NCBI RefSeq assembly: GCF_014649755.1
Contig: NZ_BMTQ01000004.1
Coordinates: 310,001 to 374,000, forward strand
Reading direction: 5' to 3'
Length of the DNA: 64,000 nt
Source of the DNA: Streptomyces litmocidini
GTDB lineage: Bacteria; Actinomycetota; Actinomycetes; Streptomycetales; Streptomycetaceae
Position 1 is the first letter of the stretch. Each line of letters opens with the position of its first letter. Positions 16,085-26,261 of this stretch are shown piece by piece. The translations under genes were made by a program, and so were the position numbers. The notes under the pieces were generated by a model. The model made no database searches, had not been told where the DNA came from, and saw only the letters and a list, made by a program, of their open reading frames with translations.

Positions 16085-17524
16085 TTAGAACGGGTCGAAC
16101 TCGTCGTACTCGCGCTGCGCGTCGTCGTGCTCCGCCTGCTTGTCGCGGCGGCGCTGCGCGGCCGGACGCGGGGCCTCCAGGCGGTGGTCCTCACCGCGGC
16201 GGCCGAGCATCTCGGCACCCGCCATCATGGTGGGCTCCCAGTCGAAGACGACCGCGTTGTCCTCGGAGCCGATCGCGACGCCGTCGCCCGCGCGGGCACC
16301 GGCCTTCATCAGCGCGTCCTCGACGCCGAGGCGGTTGAGGCGGTCGGCCAGGTAGCCCACGGCCTCGTCGTTGTTGAAGTCGGTCTGGCGGACCCAGCGC
16401 TCCGGCTTCTCGCCGCGCACCCGGTAGACCTCTTCGTGCTCGTCGTACGTGACGGTGAAGCCCGTGTCGTCGACGGCCTTCGGGCGGATGACGATCCGGG
16501 TCGCCTCCTCCTTCGGCTTGGCCGCGCGCGCCTCGGCGACGATGCCGGCGAGGGCGAAGGAGAGCTCCTTCAGACCCGTACGGGCCACGGCGGAGACCTC
16601 GAAGACCTGGTAACCGCGCTCCTCCAGGTCCGGGCGGATCATGTCCGCGAGGTCCTGGCCGTCCGGGATGTCGATCTTGTTGAGGACGACGATCCGGGGC
16701 CGGTCCTCCAGGCCGCCGTACTGCTTGAGCTCCTCCTCGATGACGTCGAGGTCGGTGACCGGGTCGCGCTCGGACTCCAGCGTCGCCGTGTCGAGGACGT
16801 GGACGAGGACGGAGCAGCGCTCCACGTGGCGGAGGAACTCCAGGCCGAGGCCGCGGCCCTGGCTGGCGCCCGGGATCAGGCCCGGCACGTCGGCGATCGT
16901 GTAGACGGTCGAGCCGGCCGTGACCACGCCGAGGTTCGGGACGAGCGTGGTGAAGGGGTAGTCCGCGATCTTCGGCTTGGCGGCCGACAGGACGGAGATG
17001 AGCGAGGACTTGCCGGCGCTCGGGTAACCCACGAGGGCCACGTCGGCGACGGTCTTGAGCTCCAGGACGATGTCCCGCGCCTCGCCGGGCTCGCCGAGGA
17101 GGGCGAAGCCGGGGGCCTTGCGGCGGGCCGAGGCCAGCGCGGCGTTGCCGAGGCCGCCGCGGCCGCCCTGTCCGGCGACGAAGGTGGTGCCCTGGCCGAC
17201 CAGGTCGGCGAGGACGTTGCCCTTCTTGTCGAGGACGACGGTGCCGTCGGGAACGGTCAGGACCAGGTCCTGGCCGTCCTTGCCGGAGCGGTTGTCGCCG
17301 GCGCCGGGCTGCCCGTTGGTGGCCTTGCGGTGCGGGGAGTGGTGGTACTCGAGGAGGGTGGTGACGGACTGGTCGACGACCAGGGTCACATCGCCGCCAC
17401 GGCCGCCGTTGCCGCCGTCGGGGCCGCCGAGCGGCTTGAACTTCTCCCGGTGTACGGAGGCGCAGCCGTGGCCTCCGTTACCCGCGGCGACGTGCAGCTC
17501 GACGCGGTCCACGAAGGTGGTCAT
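16085..17524 (-). CDS. obg: Obg GTPase (ribosome assembly and development)
   Basis: The 479-residue protein starts [18 protein letters not shown], with GGAGG upstream of the ATG at 17524. The glycine-rich Obg domain covers about 1-158. The G domain shows G1 [14 protein letters not shown]3 [16 protein letters not shown] and G4 NKID. A C-terminal OCT domain is followed by an acidic tail ending near EYDEFDPF. Obg binds the large ribosomal subunit and, in Streptomyces, is known to influence the onset of aerial growth. It follows rplU-rpmA, the standard bacterial order. Confidence 0.98.
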   Translation of the reverse strand: MTTFVDRVELHVAAGNGGHGCASVHREKFKPLGGPDGGNGGRGGDVTLVVDQSVTTLLEYHHSPHRKATNGQPGAGDNRSGKDGQDLVLTVPDGTVVLDKKGNVLADLVGQGTTFVAGQGGRGGLGNAALASARRKAPGFALLGEPGEARDIVLELKTVADVALVGYPSAGKSSLISVLSAAKPKIADYPFTTLVPNLGVVTAGSTVYTIADVPGLIPGASQGRGLGLEFLRHVERCSVLVHVLDTATLESERDPVTDLDVIEEELKQYGGLEDRPRIVVLNKIDIPDGQDLADMIRPDLEERGYQVFEVSAVARTGLKELSFALAGIVAEARAAKPKEEATRIVIRPKAVDDTGFTVTYDEHEEVYRVRGEKPERWVRQTDFNNDEAVGYLADRLNRLGVEDALMKAGARAGDGVAIGSEDNAVVFDWEPTMMAGAEMLGRRGEDHRLEAPRPAAQRRRDKQAEHDDAQREYDEFDPF

Positions 17525-17578
17525 GGTTCTGTGCCTCCAGAGAATTACGGGTGGAATGTCTATCTGGTAACGCGCGAA

Positions 17579-17617
17579 AGGCGGACCTTCTTCCCTTCCG
17601 GGAAGTGAGGTCCGCCT
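17579..17617 (-). terminator. Hairpin between rpmA and obg
   Basis: AGGCGGACCT (17579-17588) pairs with AGGTCCGCCT (17608-17617), and an inner TTCCC/GGGAA stem strengthens it. It sits just downstream of rpmA and may partly terminate the ribosomal-protein transcript before obg. Confidence 0.65.
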
Positions 17618-17633
17618 CCGCAAAGAGTTCCGA

Positions 17634-17888
17634 TCAGGCGACCGGAACGATGTTCACGACCTTGCGGCCACGGTGGGTGCCGAACTGCACCGAACCGGCC
17701 TGCAGGGCGAACAGCGTGTCGTCGCCGCCACGGCCGACGCCCGCGCCCGGGTGGAAGTGGGTGCCGCGCTGGCGGACCAGGATCTCACCCGCGTTGACGA
17801 CCTGACCGCCGAAGCGCTTCACGCCGAGCCGCTGGGCATTGGAGTCGCGCCCGTTCCGGGTGGACGATGCGCCCTTCTTGTGTGCCAT
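17634..17888 (-). CDS. rpmA: 50S ribosomal protein L27
   Basis: The 84-residue protein has the family N-terminus [20 protein letters not shown] followed by LGVKRFGGQ, which reaches toward the peptidyl-transferase centre. The N-terminus is the mature-type sequence with no Firmicute-style cleavable extension. It sits 13 bases after rplU and upstream of obg. Confidence 0.99.
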   Translation of the reverse strand: MAHKKGASSTRNGRDSNAQRLGVKRFGGQVVNAGEILVRQRGTHFHPGAGVGRGGDDTLFALQAGSVQFGTHRGRKVVNIVPVA

Positions 17889-17901
17889 GTCTCAGTCCCT
17901 C

Positions 17902-18222
17902 TTACTTCGCAGCCGCGGGGATACCGGTGACCTTGATCGCCGTGTACTGCTGACGGTGACCCTGGCGACGGCGGTAGCCGGTCTTGTTCTTGTAGCGCAG
18001 GATGTCGATCTTGGCGCCCTTGTGGTGGTCCACGACCTCGGCCGTGACCTTGATGCCGGCCAGGACCCACGGGTCGCTGGTCACGGCGTCGCCGTCGACA
18101 ACGAGCAGGGTCGAGAGCTCGACCGTGTCGCCAACCTTGGCGGTGGAAATCTTGTCAACCTCAACGATGTCGCCGACAGCAACCTTGTGCTGGCGACCAC
18201 CGCTGCGCACGATGGCGTACAC
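17902..18222 (-). CDS. rplU: 50S ribosomal protein L21
   Basis: The 106-residue protein starts at GTG 18222 as [18 protein letters not shown], the conserved L21 opening. The C-terminus contains the RNA-binding [21 protein letters not shown] block (seen here as [15 protein letters not shown]). A purine-rich GAGAGAGAGA precedes the start. First gene of the rplU-rpmA-obg set. Confidence 0.99.
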   Translation of the reverse strand: MYAIVRSGGRQHKVAVGDIVEVDKISTAKVGDTVELSTLLVVDGDAVTSDPWVLAGIKVTAEVVDHHKGAKIDILRYKNKTGYRRRQGHRQQYTAIKVTGIPAAAK

Positions 18223-18423
18223 GCGGATCTCTCTCTCACTCGGGATCGAAACCTCTGAAGCCAGCCGCTCACACGGGCCCGGGGGCCCGTGGCGTTCCGG
18301 AATCGGACGAGCGGCCTCTCCCGACGGGCGGGAGGGAGGTGCTCAGAGGTGCGGCGCGTCGTCAGACACGCCGACGGTCTAGGTTACGGGCGGCTGCCAC
18401 AGGGGGTCAAATTCGCCCGTGCG

Positions 18424-18466
18424 GTGCGGGCCGCCTCCCCCCGCGGAGGGGGGAGGCGGCCCGCAC
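18424..18466 (-). terminator. Strong terminator after RNase E
   Basis: A perfect 19-bp stem (18424-18442 with 18448-18466) with a five-base loop lies just past the RNase E stop and separates that gene from rplU. Confidence 0.85.
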
Positions 18467-18473
18467 CGGCCGG

Positions 18474-21400
18474 TCAGTCCTGGGCCGGGGCGGCGGTCTT
18501 CTCCGCCGCCTTCTTGGCCGTGGCCTTCTTGGCGGTGGTCTTCTTCGCCGCGGTCTTCTTGGTCGCCGCCGTCTTCTTGGTGGCGGCCTTCTTGGCCGTG
18601 GCCTTCTTCGCGGTCTTGCGCGCGGCCGTCTTCTTGGCCGGCGCGGCCTCCGCCCCGGGCTCGGCCGGCGCCTCGGCGGGCTCGGCCGGAGCCGTGGTCA
18701 CCACGACGACGGCCGCCTCCTCGGCGCCCGCGGGCGAACCCGCGGGAGCGGTGGCCTTGCGGACCACCCGGCGCCGGGCGCGCGGCGGGGCGGCCACGGG
18801 GGCCTCCTCGACGGCGGGCTCGGCGACGGCCTCGGCGGCCGGCTCGGCCACCGGCTCCGGCGCCACGACGGGCTCCGGCTCCGGAGCGGGCTCGGCGGCC
18901 ACGGGCTCGGCGACGATCTCGGCGGGCGCGTCCGTGGTCGAGACGACCGGGGACGTCACCCGGCGAGTGGCACGGCGACGGCCGCGCGGCGCCGGGGCGG
19001 CGGTCTCCTCGACCACCGGCTCGGGCTCCACGACCGGCTCGGGCCCGGCGACCGGGGCGACGGGCTCGGCGGCGGGCGCCGGCTCGAAGTCCACGGCGTC
19101 GGTCTCCACGACCGGTGCCGGCGTCGAGACGACCGGGGCGGACACCCTGCGGGTGGCGCGACGGCGGCCACGGCCGCGCGTGGCGGCGGCCTCCGCCTCG
19201 GCGGCGGAGCCGTACAGCTCCTCGTCCGGGGCGATCGGGACCGGCACGGCCACCGGGGCGGCCAGCTCCGCGGCGACCTCGGCCTCGGTCTCGCCCTCGG
19301 CCTCCGCCGTCTCCGGCTCCACGGCCTCGGCGTGCTCGTGCTCGTGGACGTGCTCGGCTCCGCGGCCGCGCTTCTTCGAGCGCTTGCCGCCGCCACCGCC
19401 ACCGGCGGTGGCCGGCTGCTCCATGTGCACGATGACGCCGCGGCCGTTGCAGTGGACGCAGGTCTCGGAGAAGGACTCCAGGAGGCCCTGGCCGACCCGC
19501 TTGCGGGTCATCTGGACCAGGCCGAGCGAGGTGACCTCGGCCACCTGGTGCTTGGTCCGGTCCCGGCCCAGGCACTCCAGGAGGCGGCGCAGCACCAGGT
19601 CGCGGTTGGACTCCAGGACCATGTCGATGAAGTCGATGACGACGATGCCGCCCAGGTCGCGCAGGCGCAGCTGGCGCACGATCTCCTCGGCCGCTTCGAG
19701 GTTGTTCCTCGTCACGGTCTCCTCGAGGTTGCCGCCCTGGCCGGTGAACTTGCCGGTGTTGACGTCGACGACGACCATCGCCTCGGTCTTGTCGATCACC
19801 AGCGAGCCGCCGCTCGGCAGCCAGACCTTGCGGTCGAGCGCCTTCATCAGCTGCTCGTCGATCCGGTACGTCGCGAAGACGTCGACCTCGCTGGTCCACT
19901 TGGACAGGCGGTCGGCCAGGTCGGGCGCGACGTGCGAGACGTACCCGTGGATGGTCTCCCACGCGTCGTCGCCGCTGACGATGACCTTCGAGAAGTCCTC
20001 GTTGAAGATGTCGCGGACGACCCGGACGGTCATGTCCGGCTCGCCGTAGAGCAGGCTCGGCGCGGACGTCGAGAGCTGGGCGGCCTTCTTCTGGATGTCG
20101 GCCCACTGCGCCTGCAGGCGCTCGACGTCGCGGCGCAGCTCGTCCTCGCTCGCGCCCTCGGCGGCGGTGCGCACGATGACGCCCGCGTCCTCGGGGACGA
20201 TCTTCTTGAGGATGGTCTTCAGACGGGCGCGCTCGGTGTCCGGGAGCTTGCGGCTGATGCCGGTCATCGAGCCCTCGGGGACATACACGAGGTAGCGGCC
20301 CGGCAGGGAGACCTGGCTGGTCAGACGCGCGCCCTTGTGACCGATCGGGTCCTTCGTGACCTGCACGAGGACCGACTGGCCGGACTTGAGGGCGGACTCG
20401 ATGCGGCGCGGCCCGTTGGCCATGCCGAGCGCCTCGAAGTTGACCTCACCGGCGTACAGGACGGCGTTGCGGCCCTTGCCGATGTCGACGAAGGCGGCCT
20501 CCATGGACGGCAGCACGTTCTGGACCTTGCCCAGGTAGACGTTGCCGACGTACGAGGTGGCCTGCTCCTTGTTGACGTAGTGCTCCACGAGCACGTTGTC
20601 TTCCAGGACGCCGATCTGGGTGCGCTCGCCGTTCTGGCGGACGACCATGACGCGCTCGACGGCCTCGCGGCGGGCGAGGAACTCGGCCTCGGTGATGATC
20701 GGGACGCGGCGGCGGCCCTGCTCGCGGCCTTCGCGGCGGCGCTGCTTCTTGGCCTCCAGACGGGTCGAGCCCTTGATGGACTGGACCTCGTCGGACGGCT
20801 CGGCCTTCTCGCGGGCCGGGCGGGGCTCACGGACCTTGACGACCGTGCGGACGCCGTCCTCCTCGGCCGGCTCGACGTCGGCGGAGGCGTCCCCGCTGCG
20901 ACGGCGGCGACGGCGACGGCGACGGGAGCTGCTGGAGCCGCCGGCGTAGCCCTCGGCCTCCTCCGACTCCTCCTCGCCCTCTTCGGCCTCCTCGGTCTCG
21001 TCCTCGGCGTGCGGCTCCTCGCCCTCCTCGGTCTCCTCGACCTCGGTGAGCTCGCCGCGGCGGCGGCGACGGCCGCCACGGCGGCGACGGCGGGACGGAC
21101 GGTCCTCGTACTCGTCCGTCTCCTCGGCCTCCTCGGCCTCCTCGATCTCGTCGGCGGCGGCCTCGACCTCGGGCTCGTCGGCGACGGTGGCCGGGACGGG
21201 CTCGACGGCGACGGGCTCGCCGCGGCGGCGACGGCGACGGCGGGAACCGGTCTCGGCGCGCTCGGCGGGCTCGACGGCCTCCGCGACCTCGGCCGTCGCA
21301 GCGGTCTCGACGGCCTCGTCCTCCTCCGGCTCCTCCGTGTGGACGGCGGCCGCCGCGGCGGCGGTCTCCGGCGTCTGGAACATGGGCTCGGCGAAGACCG

Positions 21401-22295
21401 GGGCCTGGAAGACGGGAACGGCGGGGCGCGCGGCGCGGCGCGGCTCGCGGGCCGGGGCCGGCTCGGAGGTGAACTGCGGCGAGGTGGCGCGGCGGCGGCC
21501 GCGGCCACGGGTGGCGGCGGTCTCGGCGGCGGCGACCTCGGCCTCGTCGGCGGCGATCTGCTCGACGGTGGACTGGGGCAGCGACTCACCGGTGGCGGCC
21601 GGCTCGGCGGCCGGCTCGGGCGAGGTGGCCTTGCGGGTGGCGCGGCGGCGGGTGCGGGCCGGCGGCGCGGCCTCGGGCGCCTCCTCCACGGCCTCGGCGA
21701 CCGGAGCGGCGGCCTCGGCGACCGGCTCGGCGACCGGGGGCGCGGCCACGGTCTCCTCGGCGGCGGCCGGGGGGCCGGCCGGAGCGGTGGCCTTGCGGGT
21801 GGCCCGGCGGCGGGTGCGGGCCGGCGGCGCGGCCTCGGGCGCCTCCTCCACGGCCTCGGCGACCGGAGCGGCGGCCTCGGCGACCGGCTCGGCGGCCGGC
21901 TCGGCGGCGGCCGGAGAGGTCACCGGCGCGGTGGCCTTGCGGGTGGCCCGGCGGCGCGGGCGGGCGGGGGCGGCCTCGGGGGCCTCCTCGACGGCCTCGG
22001 CCGCGGGGGTCCCGGCCGGCTCGGCGGCCGGCTCGGCCGCGGTCTCCACGGCGGGCGCGGTGGCCTTGCGGGTGGCCCGGCGGCGCGTGCGCGGCGCGGG
22101 GGCGGCCTCGGCCTCGGCGGGGGCGGCCTCCACGGCGGGGGTCTCGACGGCCGGGGCCTCGGCGGGCGCCGTGGTCTCGGCGTCGGCGGTCGCGCCCGTC
22201 ACCGGCGGACCGGCGGGGCGGGAAGCGGCGCGGCGCCTGCGGCGCGGCGGCAGCTTGTCACCGGGGGCGTTGGTGTCTTCGTTGGACTCGAGCAT
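18474..22295 (-). CDS. rne: Ribonuclease E/G with repetitive arms and a histone-H1-like tail
   Basis: This 1273-residue endoribonuclease would act in rRNA/tRNA processing and mRNA decay. The catalytic core is roughly residues 535-950. It includes an S1-type region (VGNVYLGKVQNVLPSMEAAF), catalytic aspartates in VVVDVNTGKF (about 843) and VIDFIDM (about 887), and the zinc-link CVHC (about 945). The N-terminal arm of about 530 residues is Ala/Pro/Glu-rich, with repeats of RRRATRKATAP and acidic-basic blocks. The C-terminal arm repeats the same motif and ends in a Lys/Ala tail of TAKKA-type units. Start ATG 22295 has GGGAG eight bases before it. Known Streptomyces RNase ES likewise has scaffold regions flanking the core. 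Confidence 0.96.
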   Translation of the reverse strand: MLESNEDTNAPGDKLPPRRRRRAASRPAGPPVTGATADAETTAPAEAPAVETPAVEAAPAEAEAAPAPRTRRRATRKATAPAVETAAEPAAEPAGTPAAEAVEEAPEAAPARPRRRATRKATAPVTSPAAAEPAAEPVAEAAAPVAEAVEEAPEAAPPARTRRRATRKATAPAGPPAAAEETVAAPPVAEPVAEAAAPVAEAVEEAPEAAPPARTRRRATRKATSPEPAAEPAATGESLPQSTVEQIAADEAEVAAAETAATRGRGRRRATSPQFTSEPAPAREPRRAARPAVPVFQAPVFAEPMFQTPETAAAAAAVHTEEPEEDEAVETAATAEVAEAVEPAERAETGSRRRRRRRGEPVAVEPVPATVADEPEVEAAADEIEEAEEAEETDEYEDRPSRRRRRGGRRRRRGELTEVEETEEGEEPHAEDETEEAEEGEEESEEAEGYAGGSSSSRRRRRRRRRSGDASADVEPAEEDGVRTVVKVREPRPAREKAEPSDEVQSIKGSTRLEAKKQRRREGREQGRRRVPIITEAEFLARREAVERVMVVRQNGERTQIGVLEDNVLVEHYVNKEQATSYVGNVYLGKVQNVLPSMEAAFVDIGKGRNAVLYAGEVNFEALGMANGPRRIESALKSGQSVLVQVTKDPIGHKGARLTSQVSLPGRYLVYVPEGSMTGISRKLPDTERARLKTILKKIVPEDAGVIVRTAAEGASEDELRRDVERLQAQWADIQKKAAQLSTSAPSLLYGEPDMTVRVVRDIFNEDFSKVIVSGDDAWETIHGYVSHVAPDLADRLSKWTSEVDVFATYRIDEQLMKALDRKVWLPSGGSLVIDKTEAMVVVDVNTGKFTGQGGNLEETVTRNNLEAAEEIVRQLRLRDLGGIVVIDFIDMVLESNRDLVLRRLLECLGRDRTKHQVAEVTSLGLVQMTRKRVGQGLLESFSETCVHCNGRGVIVHMEQPATAGGGGGGKRSKKRGRGAEHVHEHEHAEAVEPETAEAEGETEAEVAAELAAPVAVPVPIAPDEELYGSAAEAEAAATRGRGRRRATRRVSAPVVSTPAPVVETDAVDFEPAPAAEPVAPVAGPEPVVEPEPVVEETAAPAPRGRRRATRRVTSPVVSTTDAPAEIVAEPVAAEPAPEPEPVVAPEPVAEPAAEAVAEPAVEEAPVAAPPRARRRVVRKATAPAGSPAGAEEAAVVVVTTAPAEPAEAPAEPGAEAAPAKKTAARKTAKKATAKKAATKKTAATKKTAAKKTTAKKATAKKAAEKTAAPAQD
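21643..21894. repeat. 90-bp perfect direct repeat inside RNase E
   Basis: Bases 21643-21732 are identical to 21805-21894, with a 162-bp (54-codon) period. Both encode the EPVAEAAAPVAEAVEEAPEA block and the following basic motif. Because the period is a multiple of three, gain or loss of a unit would keep the frame. Confidence 0.85.
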
Positions 22296-22528
22296 GCGGG
22301 GTTCTCCCGTCACGCTCCCGGGCGCCGCGCCTGGTTCCGGTCCGGCGGCACGATCGCGCCTGTGGCGCGGTGCCGCCGTCCGGGGCGCGGGCGCCGCACG
22401 GGAGCTCTGTGTCTGGCTCGCCGGTTCCGTACGCCCTGTGCGGACGGCCTGGCGAAAGTCTTCTGGTCAGTGCGCTGCCCGACCCAGGTGGCTCCCGAGT
22501 GCCAGGGCGGCGCTACGACGACCGCTCC

Positions 22529-23320
22529 CTACGCGGTACCGGCACCCGGCGCCGTCGCCGGGGCGGTCGCGGCGGCCGTGGGTGAAGCGGCCGTGACTGC
22601 CTCGCGGTCGGGCGCGAGCGGGTCGGTCACCGTGCCGGACTCCTCGTCGAAGAGCCCCTGCGCCAGCCTGGTCACCGCAGCGGGGACCGGCGGCGCCAGG
22701 TCGGCCACAGCTCGGAGACCGGACAGGACGTCGTCGGGTCGAACGGCAGGTGTCACGTGCCGAACAACCAGGCGCAGTATCGCACAGGCGCTGTCCAGCG
22801 GCCTATCACCCTGGGGATCGCCCTGGTGACGGGCTGCCGTCAGCTCGGTGACGGCGGAACGGGCGTCGAAGGTGCGGACTCCGTTCTTGGTCTTGCGCTG
22901 TACTTCCACGGTCTCGGCCGCGAGAAACGCCTCGACGGCCTTCTCGGCGTCCTCGACGGCGACGCCCTCCAGGCGCAGCTCCCACACGGAGGCGGTGAGC
23001 CGGTCGGCGAGGCCCGAGGTCCGGGCCTCCACGGCGTCGGTGATGTCGAGGCCGGCCGGGAGGGACTCGTCGAGCAGGGCCCGCAGGGTCTCCGGGTCAC
23101 GCGGCTCGGTGAGCGCGATCTCCAGGTACTCGGCCTCGGAGCCCGTGCCCGTCGGGGCGGCGTTGGCGTACGACACCTTGGGGTGCGGGGTGAAGCCCGC
23201 CGAGTACGCCATGGGCACCTCGGCACGGCGCAGCGCACGCTCGAAGGCGCGCTGGAAGTCACGGTGGCTGGTGAACCGGAGGCGGCCGCGCTTGGTGTAG
23301 CGCAGTCGGATGCGCTGCAC
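22529..23320 (-). CDS. DUF2344 / TIGR03936-type protein, partner of the radical SAM protein
   Basis: This protein of about 263 residues has the family N-terminus IRLRYTKRGRLRFTSHRDF followed by GFTPHPKVSYANAAPTGTGSEAEY. The biochemical role is unknown. In some bacteria it is fused to, or encoded beside, the TIGR03960 radical SAM protein, as here. The coordinates use GTG 23320, but a better start may be CTG at 23362: GAGGAG lies eight bases upstream of it, and the added residues (GKRQPEGPPPAPA) match the N-terminus I recall from Streptomyces homologues. The GTG itself has no ribosome site. RNase E lies immediately downstream. Confidence 0.9.
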   Translation of the reverse strand: MQRIRLRYTKRGRLRFTSHRDFQRAFERALRRAEVPMAYSAGFTPHPKVSYANAAPTGTGSEAEYLEIALTEPRDPETLRALLDESLPAGLDITDAVEARTSGLADRLTASVWELRLEGVAVEDAEKAVEAFLAAETVEVQRKTKNGVRTFDARSAVTELTAARHQGDPQGDRPLDSACAILRLVVRHVTPAVRPDDVLSGLRAVADLAPPVPAAVTRLAQGLFDEESGTVTDPLAPDREAVTAASPTAAATAPATAPGAGTA

Positions 23321-23553
23321 CGCCGGTGCGGGCGGCGGGCCTTCGGGCTGTCGCTTGCCCAGTGGTTCTTCTCCTCGGTGCGGGGCGGACGCGGGTGGCG
23401 CTCCGCCCGGAAGCTCGGGGGACGCCCCCTGGGCGGCCCGCCCGGATCACCCCCGCGTCCTGCGGGGAGATCTCGGGGCGGGCGCGGCGCCGGGGACGTT
23501 CGTCGTACTGCCCAGGGTACGCGCCCCCGCCGCCTCCGGTTCTCCGGACTCGG

Positions 23554-24216
23554 TCAGCGGGGCCCGCCGAAGAGGGCGAGGCGCACCTCACGGGCGGCGG
23601 CGCGGACGGCGCGCCCGACGGAGGCGAGGGGCGCCCACACCCAGGTCCGCAGCCAGTGGCCGACGGGCGTGAGGACCACCCGGTACGTCCAGGCGAGGGG
23701 GCGTCCGATCGCGTTCCACAGCACCCAGCCGACGGCGCGTCCGAGGGCCCGGGAGATCAGGCCCCCGATCCGCCAGGCCCAGGCGATCGCGGCGCCGACC
23801 CCCCGGCCGACGGGGGCGAGCACGTACCGCCAGAGCCAGGTCAGCGGGGTGACGAGCAGCAGGTCGACGACCCACCGAACGGCTTTGGCGACGGGCAGGA
23901 GGACCCAGCGTCCGAGCCACTTGAGGGGCGTGACGACTAGCAGGTCGACCACCCACCAGAGGGCCCGGCCGACCGGGGCGAGGACCCACTCCCACAGGAA
24001 CCGCAGCGGGACGACGACGAGGTGGTGGATCAGCCGGCCGAGGGCCCGCCCGAGCGGGGCGAGCACCCAGCGCCACAGCTGCTTCAGACAGTGGGCCAGG
24101 ACGTCCCAGACCAGCCGGACGGGCAGGACGATCACCAGGGCGATGGCCCGCGCCACTCCCGTGAGACAGCCCGCGGGCTCGTTCGGGGGCTGCGACCTGG
24201 TGTTCTCCGTGTTCAT
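23554..24216 (-). CDS. Unknown Trp/Pro-rich hydrophobic protein made of 27-residue tandem repeats
   Basis: This 220-residue protein has four successive units starting at residues 50, 77, 104 and 131, each beginning with a form of WVLAPVGRAL and continuing through LLVVTPLxWLxR. The period is exactly 27. A diverged copy (VVLTPVGHWL) occurs near 180. The repeats are hydrophobic with regularly spaced Pro, Trp and Arg, which suggests amphipathic helices lying on or dipping into the membrane rather than classical spans. Start ATG 24216 (MNTENTRSQPPNEP) has no clear ribosome site. It lies between the DUF2344 and radical SAM genes behind a hairpin. The function is unknown. Confidence 0.75.
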   Translation of the reverse strand: MNTENTRSQPPNEPAGCLTGVARAIALVIVLPVRLVWDVLAHCLKQLWRWVLAPLGRALGRLIHHLVVVPLRFLWEWVLAPVGRALWWVVDLLVVTPLKWLGRWVLLPVAKAVRWVVDLLLVTPLTWLWRYVLAPVGRGVGAAIAWAWRIGGLISRALGRAVGWVLWNAIGRPLAWTYRVVLTPVGHWLRTWVWAPLASVGRAVRAAAREVRLALFGGPR

Positions 24217-24230
24217 GCCGGAAATGACGC

Positions 24231-24268
24231 GACGGCCCGGCAAAGGGTTTCCCCTTCGCCGGGCCGTC
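24231..24268 (-). terminator. Terminator hairpin after the radical SAM gene
   Basis: A 17-bp stem (24231-24247 with 24252-24268) with one mismatch and a TTTC loop sits between the radical SAM stop and the 27-residue-repeat gene start. It should end or attenuate transcription into the repeat gene. Confidence 0.75.
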
Positions 24269-24277
24269 ACCCAAGCG

Positions 24278-26209
<1,932 letters not shown>

Positions 26210-26261
26210 CTCGAACCTTCGTGAGCTGGCAGGGGGGCGACTCTCAAGCGTACCCCGGTGC

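Noticed and set aside
18339..22829. Plus-strand open frame of about 1500 codons opposite RNase E
   Set aside because: It is a GC-rich frame shadow: composition is almost only Gly, Leu, Arg and Ala, no family motifs occur, and the opposite strand codes a clear RNase E.
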